Origin: a virus | Length of the DNA: 29,896 nucleotides | Strand: one strand, 5' to 3' | Virus record (IMG/VR): IMGVR_UViG_3300027582_000012 | Span: 1-29,896 of that record | Part shown: positions 5,776 to 10,667 of the stretch, piece after piece | Layout of the letters: each line of letters starts with the position of its first letter | Numbering within the stretch: the first letter of the stretch is position 1 | The notes under the pieces: model-generated | Told to the model about the DNA's origin: nothing | Seen by the model: only the letters and a program-made list of their open reading frames with translations | Databases searched by the model: none | Made by a program: the position numbers and the translations under genes

Positions 5776-5903
5776 GCACTCCCCCTGACAAACCGAAAAC
5801 CGTGCAAGCCCAACAAGCCATGCAAACCCCGTACCTATGCGGTTTGTTCGCTTTGTTCCCTTTGTTTGCTTTGTTCCCTTTTACGGTTTTTAGGGGGAGT
5901 GCT
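5775..5903. repeat. 12-bp perfect inverted repeat enclosing an iteron region
   Basis: AGCACTCCCCCT (5775-5786) and AGGGGGAGTGCT (5892-5903) are exact reverse complements. Partial pairing extends further on both sides: TTG/TAA outside, and ACAAACCG-like bases inside. The left arm begins at the stop codon of the upstream gene; the right arm contains the AGGGGGAG ribosome site of the gene at 5907. Inside, ACAAACCG (5788-5795) can pair with CGGTTTGT (5840-5847), while AAAACCG (5796-5802) can pair with CGGTTTT (5884-5890). It could be a replication origin cruciform, a translation switch, or both. Confidence 0.7.
5843..5878. repeat. Four tandem 9-bp repeats (iteron-like), possible origin
   Basis: Four adjacent 9-mers fill these 36 bases: TTTGTTCGC, TTTGTTCCC, TTTGTTTGC and TTTGTTCCC. 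As two 18-mers they differ at one base. Direct repeats of this size next to a replication-associated gene and inside an inverted repeat are typical of protein-binding origins; the function is inferred from position and pattern only. Confidence 0.5.
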
Positions 5904-5906
5904 TAA

Positions 5907-6299
5907 ATGAGCGAGCGATGGACTGTGAACAGCAAGTTCCAAGCAGAGCAGTTCTGCAAGTACGTTATGGAAAACGCTGAGGCTGGTAAGACATACGAAA
6001 TCTACCAGCCAAATCTGACCGGGCAACAACTGAAAGCCGTCCATGCGTATTGCGATCATGTCGCTCGAGATATGAATGCGGGTGGGCACGATATGCAACA
6101 CGTTTTAAACGGAGCTAAATTATCCATACCGCCAACTGGCAAAATGCTATACCACGTTATGTGGAAGCCAATCCAAAACGCAATGCTTCAGAAAGCCGAT
6201 CTCGTAAAGGTCGGCAAGTATGAGGTTGATCAGATATATCAAGTGATGTCGCGACACGTCGCAGAGAACTTCGATATTGACGTAAGGTTTGGCAAGTAG
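5907..6299 (+). CDS. Conserved phage recombination/replication-region protein
   Basis: The 130-residue product has a C-terminal pattern I know from many phage replication regions: GQQLKAVHAYCDHVARDMNAGG (about 39-60), LSIPPTGKMLYHVMWKPIQNAM (72-93) and YQVMSRHVAENFDIDVRFG (111-129). The function of this group is not known to me; such genes stand next to NinB/NinG-type recombination genes, and here a NinG-like gene lies 1.6 kb downstream. ATG 5907 follows AGGGGGAG at 5892-5899, which lies within the inverted repeat, so translation may be limited unless the upstream gene is being translated. Confidence 0.65.
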   Translation: MSERWTVNSKFQAEQFCKYVMENAEAGKTYEIYQPNLTGQQLKAVHAYCDHVARDMNAGGHDMQHVLNGAKLSIPPTGKMLYHVMWKPIQNAMLQKADLVKVGKYEVDQIYQVMSRHVAENFDIDVRFGK

Positions 6300-6313
6300 T
6301 TTCTGGGGGAACT

Positions 6314-7486
6314 ATGAGCTTACTTGATTACTGTACAACTGAACGTCAAAGACAAGTCATTACTCTGCACTTAGAGGGGCTTGGCTATCAAAAGATTGGC
6401 GACAAGCTGGGACTCAGCAAGTGGTCGGTCAGAGATATTATAAAAAACGTAAAGCACAAGGCCGCGATGAAAGGCCACTCCCCTGAGCACGACATGGTTC
6501 ATACGGTGCCCGATGGCTACACGGTCAAGGGTGTCTCCACGTTATATAACGCTGACGGAATCCCTACTTCGCAATGGGTCAAGTCCCAGATCGACTCTGA
6601 AAAACAGCTTGAGATGATGCGCGAAGTCGTCGCCTCAATGTCTGAAGATATAAAACCAGAAAGCCCTGTCCCCTCGCCAAACATTAATGCCGATGAGTTG
6701 CTCAATTGCTTTGTGATTACTGACTATCACATGGGAATGCTGGCGGACAAGGATGAGGTAAACGCGTCCGGTCAAACTGGCAACGGCGATTGGGACTTGA
6801 AGATAGCTGAAGAAACGCTGGTAAACTGGTTTGCTGAGGCAATCAGAATAAGCCCAGAAGCGGACACTGCTATTTATGCACAGCTAGGCGACTTCGGCCA
6901 CTATGATTACGAGCCATTGACACAGGCTTCCAAACATTTACTCGATTCGGACAGCAGGAATTTTAAGATCGTGAGGGCCACGATACGAGTGACCCGTCAA
7001 GTCATCCGTATGCTTTTAGAGAAGCACAACCATGTGCATATAAAATGGTGTGACGCAAACCACGACCCCTTCAGCGCGATATGGATGCGCGAATTACTAA
7101 CCGCTTTGTATGAGAGCGAGCCGCGCGTAGTCGTTGATGACACAGCAGACACTTATTACGCCTATGAGTTTGGCAAGACGGCCCTGTTTTTCCATCACGG
7201 TCACAAGCGTAAAGTGGCAAACGTCGATACAGTATTTGCCGCGAAGTATCGAGAGGTTTTCGGCAGGACAGAACACGCTTACGCGCACATGGGTCATTAC
7301 CACAGCGTCGATAAGAAAGAGACTAACCTCATGGTGGTCGAACAGCACAGAACTCTCGCTTCGGCAGATGCTTATAGCAGTCGAGGTGGATGGCTTAGTG
7401 GTCGCGAGGCTAACGTAATCACGTACCACAAGGAATACGGTCAGGTCGCGTACAATACAATCTCATATAAGATGATCGCCAAGTGA
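6314..7486 (+). CDS. HTH plus calcineurin-like metallophosphoesterase
   Basis: The 390-residue protein joins two parts. Residues 7-46 form a LuxR/sigma-type helix-turn-helix (ERQRQVITLHLEGLGYQKIG, then LSKWSVRDII). Residues 132-340 carry the metal-binding motifs of calcineurin-like phosphoesterases: DYH at 137-139, GD at 192-193, NHD at 249-251, HGH at 295-297 and GHYH at 327-330. This DNA-binding plus phosphoesterase pairing is known in other phages; a nuclease acting on phage DNA is likely, but the substrate is unknown. It lies between replication- and recombination-type genes. GGGGGA precedes ATG 6314. Confidence 0.8.
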   Translation: MSLLDYCTTERQRQVITLHLEGLGYQKIGDKLGLSKWSVRDIIKNVKHKAAMKGHSPEHDMVHTVPDGYTVKGVSTLYNADGIPTSQWVKSQIDSEKQLEMMREVVASMSEDIKPESPVPSPNINADELLNCFVITDYHMGMLADKDEVNASGQTGNGDWDLKIAEETLVNWFAEAIRISPEADTAIYAQLGDFGHYDYEPLTQASKHLLDSDSRNFKIVRATIRVTRQVIRMLLEKHNHVHIKWCDANHDPFSAIWMRELLTALYESEPRVVVDDTADTYYAYEFGKTALFFHHGHKRKVANVDTVFAAKYREVFGRTEHAYAHMGHYHSVDKKETNLMVVEQHRTLASADAYSSRGGWLSGREANVITYHKEYGQVAYNTISYKMIAK

Positions 7487-7492
7487 GTCGAT

Positions 7493-7741
7493 ATGATCCA
7501 AATTATTAGCTGTCCGTTACCCGGCGGTGGAAGGGCATTGCTAAAGACTTCCGACATAGGCGGCGCAACGACTGCCAAGAATCCCCAAGAGTGTGATGTC
7601 TACGTTCTAGGATGGGCGCAAGAAGGGATCACGATAGATTTGAGTGTTGAAGAATTCGCAGAGGTATGGGTCTCTGCATTACTTGATGAGGGAGAAACAC
7701 AAGAGTATGAGATCGTATTTACCTCCGATGACTTGCACTGA
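7493..7741 (+). CDS. Small acidic phage protein of unknown function
   Basis: This 82-residue acidic product begins MIQIISCPLPGGGRALLKTS, with an Asn/Pro loop and a C-terminal helix-strand part (SVEEFAEVWVSALL, then YEIVFTSDD). No metal or catalytic motif is evident and no membrane segment is present. The ribosome site is weak, 6 bases after the phosphoesterase stop, so translation is probably coupled. It overlaps the zinc-ribbon gene by 14 bases. Function unknown. Confidence 0.6.
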   Translation: MIQIISCPLPGGGRALLKTSDIGGATTAKNPQECDVYVLGWAQEGITIDLSVEEFAEVWVSALLDEGETQEYEIVFTSDDLH

Positions 7742-7892
7742 ATGCCATAAAATAATGGTGCCGCAGTTCAAGCAAGAATACCCCCACAAGCTCGATGGCT
7801 GGTCATGCGATTGCGGACATAGCGAGAAAGCTATTCTCAGAGAGCGACAATACACGAGGGAGACAGATGGCAGTCAAGCGCGAACCCTGTGA
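7728..7892 (+). CDS. Small zinc-ribbon protein
   Basis: ATG 7728 gives 54 residues starting MTCTECHKIMVP. Cys3 and Cys6 (CxxC) with Cys27 and Cys29 (GWSCDCGHS) form a likely four-cysteine zinc site. The frame overlaps the previous gene by 14 bases and the NinG-like gene by 26, so it is squeezed between two coupled genes. A longer frame upstream would start inside the previous gene without support. It may bind DNA, RNA or the neighbouring nuclease; function is unknown. Confidence 0.55.
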   Translation: MTCTECHKIMVPQFKQEYPHKLDGWSCDCGHSEKAILRERQYTRETDGSQARTL

Positions 7893-8250
7893 CATTTGGT
7901 TTAGCAAGGCGGTAAGGCTACGGGATGAAAAGTGTTTGCACTGCCACAAGACTGATCGACTGGAGTGCTCACACATCTATGGACGGGCCAACAAGCGGGT
8001 GCGCTGGTCAATGTCAAATTGCATAGCCCTCTGCCACGCCTGCCACAGATATATGACCTCTAATCCCGTGGCGCATTTTGACTTCTTGAATGACCTATTG
8101 GGCGAGGAGCACATGGATAAGCTAAGGATGGATCGCAACGAGATTTACAAGACTAATAAACTGCTGAGGAAAGATATCGCGGCGCATTACCGCGATGAGG
8201 TTAGGCAGAAGGAACTTGATCCTGACTACGAGATTCAGAGCTGGAACTAA
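7867..8250 (+). CDS. ninG: NinG-like recombination endonuclease
   Basis: The 127-residue product starts at ATG 7867 behind GGGAG (7858-7862). It shows CDIWFSKAVRLRDEKCLHC (8-26), LECSHIYGR (32-40), and SNCIALCHACHRYMTSNPV (50-68). Paired cysteines plus the ECSH and CHxCH motifs, with the SNPVxHxxF ending, match the NinG/Rap family of lambda-like phages, which cuts branched DNA in recombination. It is shorter than lambda NinG, which has an extra N-terminal part. Its 3' end overlaps the reversed gene at 8201 by 50 bases, an unusual tail-to-tail overlap. Confidence 0.75.
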   Translation: MAVKREPCDIWFSKAVRLRDEKCLHCHKTDRLECSHIYGRANKRVRWSMSNCIALCHACHRYMTSNPVAHFDFLNDLLGEEHMDKLRMDRNEIYKTNKLLRKDIAAHYRDEVRQKELDPDYEIQSWN

Positions 8251-8404
8251 TGTGGTCAAGGAAGTGCTGTTTCAACACTGGATTCCTTTTTAGTTTCTTG
8301 AGCGCCCTGATCTCAGTGATCCTGATTGTTTGACGGCTTACACCAAGAACGTCTGCGATTTCTTGATGTGTCATGTTGTAAACAAAGTTGATAGCTCGTG
8401 ACAT
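8201..8404 (-). CDS. Sigma70 region 4-like HTH protein, reversed
   Basis: The 67-residue minus-strand product contains AINFVYNMTHQEIADVLGVS (4-23) followed by RQTIRITEIRALKKLKRNP (24-42). This is the region 4 helix-turn-helix of sigma70 factors: EIADxLGxS-RxxIRxxExRAL. Only region 4 is present, with no region 2, so it cannot act as a full sigma factor. ATG at 8404-8402 follows GGAGG on that strand and overlaps the stop of the upstream minus gene (TAATG). Full sigma factors use region 4 to contact the -35 element, so it may redirect host polymerase, or act as a regulator; this is inference. Its 3' end overlaps the NinG-like gene. Confidence 0.75.
   Translation of the reverse strand: MSRAINFVYNMTHQEIADVLGVSRQTIRITEIRALKKLKRNPVLKQHFLDHISSSSESRSQDQVPSA
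8260..8291 (+). terminator. Bulged hairpin and T-run after NinG-like gene
   Basis: GGAAGTG (8260-8266) can pair with CAC and TTCC (8276-8286), with a bulge, followed by TTTTT at 8287-8291. It lies 10 bases after the NinG stop, where the plus-strand early transcript would be expected to end because the next genes point the other way. It sits inside the reversed coding sequence. Confidence 0.4.
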
Positions 8405-8550
8405 TAATCCTCCCACACTTCTAGTGAGCCTTCGTTCATGTCGCACAGGGTGTGATCGCCAGCCTTGTACGCCTCCATCTCTGATTCGTACTCAGGCTCA
8501 GACGTGTACGCCTCGCCCCCGTCCCGACCAATGATTGTGTATCCCCACAT
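8404..8550 (-). CDS. Small very acidic protein, coupled to the sigma-like gene
   Basis: The minus-strand frame starts at 8550 with AGGGAG seven bases before the ATG, and ends at a TAA overlapping the next start. Its 48 residues begin MWGYTIIGRDGGEAY and contain 13 Asp/Glu against 2 Arg/Lys. I recognise no family. Very acidic short phage proteins sometimes mimic DNA or bind RNA polymerase; the coupling with a sigma region 4-like protein makes this worth testing, but there is no direct evidence. Confidence 0.65.
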   Translation of the reverse strand: MWGYTIIGRDGGEAYTSEPEYESEMEAYKAGDHTLCDMNEGSLEVWED

Positions 8551-8670
8551 ATTTTTTCTCCCTTGGTTAGTGATGAGCAGATATTTGCATACCTAAATTT
8601 AAAAGTACACACGTTATGTTTATTTATTTGATGTGTTTGTTGGTGGGGTGTTGTAAATATACATTTGTGG
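8551..8670. promoter_or_regulatory. AT-rich divergent control region
   Basis: This gap separates the reversed pair from the plus-strand genes and is clearly AT-rich (runs such as TTTATTTATTTG). It should hold the start signal for the minus-strand pair, but I find no convincing -35/-10 on that strand. The plus-strand promoter at its right end is described separately. Confidence 0.4.
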
Positions 8671-8676
8671 TATACT
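8651..8676 (+). promoter_or_regulatory. Extended -10 promoter
   Basis: TGG-TATACT (8668-8676) is an extended -10 (TGn before a TATAAT-like hexamer). TTGTAA at 8651-8656 would be only 14 bases away, too close for a normal -35, so the extended element probably carries recognition. The predicted start is near 8683, which is itself an ATG. Confidence 0.5.
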
Positions 8677-8706
8677 CATCGGATGTGTACTACAGTGAAG
8701 AGAGCG

Positions 8707-8877
8707 ATGTTCTGCACTCGTAACAATGTCCAGCACATTGAGAACCTCGGTATAGTTTGCGAACTAGTCGGGCGACTCAAAGGTTTAACAGAGTCTGAAT
8801 ACTTGGACCTCTGTGCGATAAGCAAGCTGGAGAATGCACGAGCGTTGGAGATGGCTAAACATTACCCAAGCCAGTAA
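8707..8877 (+). CDS. Small helical protein of unknown function
   Basis: I choose ATG 8707 (GAAGAG lies 4 bases upstream), giving 56 residues; an in-frame ATG at 8683 gives 64 and would be leaderless from the promoter at 8671. The product reads NNVQHIENLGIVCELVGRLK, then LTESEYLDLCAISKLENARAL, essentially two helices. No metal-binding arrangement or membrane segment is clear and I know no family. It is the first gene of the second plus-strand block, ahead of a hairpin region, a small membrane protein and the methyltransferase. Confidence 0.55.
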   Translation: MFCTRNNVQHIENLGIVCELVGRLKGLTESEYLDLCAISKLENARALEMAKHYPSQ

Positions 8878-8892
8878 GGCGAGGGAATAACA

Positions 8893-8923
8893 GGCCGAAA
8901 AGGCCGAGGGGCTTTGCACCCCC
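8893..8923. other. Two adjacent hairpins before a membrane-protein gene
   Basis: GGCC-GAAAA-GGCC (8893-8905) is followed by GGGG (8908-8911) pairing with CCCC (8919-8922) around CTTTGCA. Seven A follow rather than T, so it is not a standard terminator. It lies between the gene at 8707 and the ribosome site at 8931. Confidence 0.4.
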
Positions 8924-8941
8924 AAAAAAAGGGAGAACGAC

Positions 8942-9151
8942 GTGGAATTGAATTTATTACAGCAGTATCCAGCGCGAGTAGTGGCTGGCATTATCTTGTT
9001 TGTAGCGGCGCTAGGGATTGTGGGCAACGCTGACTTACAGGACCAGATTGATCAGCAAGAGTGGTACTGCGAGAACGTAGAGTTGTGGATCGAGTCTAAT
9101 GGTCGCAATGGTCATCCGGATTATAAGGGCATTGATTGTGAAGGTTCTTGA
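8942..9151 (+). CDS. Small single-pass membrane protein
   Basis: GTG 8942 follows GGGAG (8931-8935). The 69-residue product has a hydrophobic segment at about 13-30 (VVAGIILFVAALGIVG) with a positive residue before it, then an acidic helix and a Cys-containing end: EWYCENVELWIESNGRNG followed by HPDYKG. The YCExVxLWxxxNGxxGxPDYKG pattern occurs in small membrane proteins of several phages, function unknown. It overlaps the methyltransferase start by 14 bases. Confidence 0.7.
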   Translation: MELNLLQQYPARVVAGIILFVAALGIVGNADLQDQIDQQEWYCENVELWIESNGRNGHPDYKGIDCEGS

Positions 9152-10076
9152 TCTATTCGCTGGGATCGGTGGATTCACCATCGGTCTTGAGCGAGCAGGA
9201 TTCGAGACAGCGGCTTTCTGTGAGATAGACCCTTATGCTCAGAAAGTCCTACGCAAGAATTGGCCTGGAGTACCCATCTATGACGATGTTAGAACAATCA
9301 CAGCAGAGCGATTGGCTTCAGACGGAATTGGAGTCGATGTCATTACAGGCGGGTTCCCCTGCCAGGACATCTCAGTTTCAGGAAACCAAGCAGGAATACA
9401 AGACGGAACCCGAAGCGGCTTATGGTCAGAGTGCGCCCGTTTGCTTGGGGACATTCGACCTAAATACGCCATCTTTGAAAACGTCACAAACTTGCTTAAC
9501 GGACACGGGGGAGATTGGTTTAAGCGAGTTCTCTGGGACATTTCCGCGCTCGGGTATGATGCGGAGTGGCACTGTATACCAGCTTCCGAACTTGGCGCGC
9601 ACCATCACAGAGATAGGATCTGGATTATTGCCTACCCCCGCGGCCAGTACGGGCGGAACAACGGGCAACTGGCAACCGATCAGGCCCAGCGGACACAGAG
9701 CGCAGCTAACTTTACAGCAACACGTGAGGATGTGGCCGACACCGCTAGCGCAAGAAGCAAAACACGCAGCGCCGACAGAGTGGGAAATGACAACCAATCA
9801 TGCGGCGACTCAGAACAGCTTGCGTGTGCAAGTCAACAAGCGGAAAGTTTGGCCGACTCCAACAGCACACAATGCCAAAGAAGGTGCTTATCCTTCGGAA
9901 TACAATCGCAATACGCCAACATTATCGGCGCAAGCGGGTGGAGCGTTGAACCCAATGTGGGTCGAGTGGCTAATGGGATTCCCTCTAGGTCACACAGACT
10001 TAAATGCTTAGGCAACGCGGTAGTGCCGCCAATACCAGAGTTAATAGGGAGGGCTATAAATGAAGCTAACCTATAA
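9138..10076 (+). CDS. C5-cytosine DNA methyltransferase
   Basis: I use GTG 9138, 9 bases after AGGG, because the conserved start KVLDLFAGIGGF follows at once; a longer frame begins at 9099. The 312 residues carry the main C5-methyltransferase motifs: DLFAGIGG (5-12, S-adenosylmethionine binding), E29, GGFPCQDIS (71-79, catalytic Cys75), ENV (114-116), HRDRIW (157-162) and LKCLGNAVVP (288-297). The region between motifs VIII and IX (about 170-270) is polar with repeated VADT/LADS units and holds target recognition. The enzyme methylates cytosines, probably protecting phage DNA from host restriction; no restriction endonuclease gene is adjacent. A second long frame overlaps it. Confidence 0.92.
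   Translation: MKVLDLFAGIGGFTIGLERAGFETAAFCEIDPYAQKVLRKNWPGVPIYDDVRTITAERLASDGIGVDVITGGFPCQDISVSGNQAGIQDGTRSGLWSECARLLGDIRPKYAIFENVTNLLNGHGGDWFKRVLWDISALGYDAEWHCIPASELGAHHHRDRIWIIAYPRGQYGRNNGQLATDQAQRTQSAANFTATREDVADTASARSKTRSADRVGNDNQSCGDSEQLACASQQAESLADSNSTQCQRRCLSFGIQSQYANIIGASGWSVEPNVGRVANGIPSRSHRLKCLGNAVVPPIPELIGRAINEANL
9235..10011 (+). CDS. Nested ORF inside the methyltransferase (WPTP-repeat protein, uncertain)
   Basis: This 258-codon frame, shifted by +1 against the methyltransferase, stays open through most of it. Its peptide is not random-looking: ARTSQ (44-48), FPRSGMMRSGTVYQLP (103-118), LLPTPA (131-136), WPTPLA (167-172), WPTPTA (206-211) and LNPMWVEWLMGFP (238-250). I recall the same pattern from many phage proteins annotated as hypothetical. 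Several motifs coincide with methyltransferase motifs in the other frame (IGSGLLPTP over DRIWIIAYP, WPTPTA over LADSNS). ATG 9235 lacks a ribosome site. It could be a genuine overlapping gene, or a by-product of conserved methyltransferase codons that databases have named. Confidence 0.35.
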   Translation: MLRKSYARIGLEYPSMTMLEQSQQSDWLQTELESMSLQAGSPARTSQFQETKQEYKTEPEAAYGQSAPVCLGTFDLNTPSLKTSQTCLTDTGEIGLSEFSGTFPRSGMMRSGTVYQLPNLARTITEIGSGLLPTPAASTGGTTGNWQPIRPSGHRAQLTLQQHVRMWPTPLAQEAKHAAPTEWEMTTNHAATQNSLRVQVNKRKVWPTPTAHNAKEGAYPSEYNRNTPTLSAQAGGALNPMWVEWLMGFPLGHTDLNA

Positions 10077-10254
10077 ACAAGTAAAGGATGCGGCTAAGAT
10101 GGAAAGCGAGGGCGTCGAGGTATGGGCGCTCTCACAAATCTTCGATGTACATGATATGACGATGCGCAAATACTTACGCGCCTATTACAAGTACGGCAAA
10201 TCATTCTGGTCACGTTATCCAACTGAGGTGGAACATGGCGGATCATCGGCATAA
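10060..10254 (+). CDS. Small HTH-like protein before terminase genes
   Basis: The 64-residue product overlaps the methyltransferase end by 17 bases; GGGAGG at 10048-10053 supports ATG 10060. It contains a helix-turn-helix-like stretch, YKQVKDAAKMESEGVEVWAL then SQIFDVHDMTMRKYL (about 5-39), and an aromatic/basic part (YYKYGKSFWSRYP). It precedes the packaging genes, so DNA binding near the packaging site is possible, though a terminase small subunit is more likely at 10377. It is also overlapped at its end by the gene at 10235. Confidence 0.6.
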   Translation: MKLTYKQVKDAAKMESEGVEVWALSQIFDVHDMTMRKYLRAYYKYGKSFWSRYPTEVEHGGSSA

Positions 10255-10402
10255 GCTAGACAAGGAAACGCGAGACAGACACTTCCCTGAGTACAATGGG
10301 GGTAAGGGGTCAAGACCGCGCAAGTTCGCAACTAACAGTAGTCAATCCTATAAGGATGGCTGGGATAGGATATTCGGTGGCAAAGACAAGAGCACAACTT
10401 AA
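10235..10402 (+). CDS. Very small phage protein (NGGKG motif)
   Basis: ATG 10235 opens a 55-residue frame beginning MADHRHKLDKETRDRHFPEY, then NGGKGSRPRKF, and ending with YKDGWDRIFGGKDK. Short proteins with FPxxNGGKGxxPR followed by YxxGxDRIFG are common beside terminase genes of phages, which is the main support. It overlaps its neighbours on both sides (20 and 26 bases). Function unknown. Confidence 0.65.
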   Translation: MADHRHKLDKETRDRHFPEYNGGKGSRPRKFATNSSQSYKDGWDRIFGGKDKSTT

Positions 10403-10667
10403 CCGAGAGACACGCCAAGCCGAGATGCGGAAGAAGATTGAAGCATCCGGGTATGAAACGCATGTCCATGAAGTCGTTAAAAAATTGCTAGATCCTGAGC
10501 AAGAACTTGACTCCATTGATGTACAGCGTATGAAGTCTGCGGCTGACCTATCCATAAAGATGATGGCTAAGTTCATGCCAGACCTTAAATCCACCGAGAT
10601 CACTGGTCCAGATGGCGGTGGTTTAGTCGTTAACATTCAGCGTAAGAGATTCGATGGCGACGATTGA
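10377..10667 (+). CDS. Probable terminase small subunit
   Basis: GTG 10377 has AGGA six bases upstream and gives 96 residues; an in-frame ATG at 10356 has no spaced ribosome site. The product is helical and basic at its start (AKTRAQLNRETRQAEMRKKI), then ETHVHEVVKKLLDPEQELD, and SAADLSIKMMAKFMPDLKST (about 55-75). AAxLxxKxxxKxxPDLKSTE is a feature of phage terminase small subunits and their neighbours. It ends in the large-subunit start (14-base overlap), the standard position. It is shorter than most small subunits, and no clear HTH is visible, so identity rests on context. Confidence 0.6.
   Translation: MAKTRAQLNRETRQAEMRKKIEASGYETHVHEVVKKLLDPEQELDSIDVQRMKSAADLSIKMMAKFMPDLKSTEITGPDGGGLVVNIQRKRFDGDD

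Noticed and set aside
5843-5878. CRISPR-like array
   Set aside because: The 9-bp repeats are directly adjacent without spacers, so iterons fit and CRISPR does not.
5658-5906. Plus-strand frame crossing the iteron region (Phe/Leu repeats at its end)
   Set aside because: The repeated FALFP-type ending comes from translating the DNA iterons; the first part overlaps the gene at 5398 in another frame.
8893-8923. Intrinsic terminator before the membrane-protein gene
   Set aside because: Hairpins are followed by A, not T, on the plus strand, and lack T on the other; kept only as hairpins.
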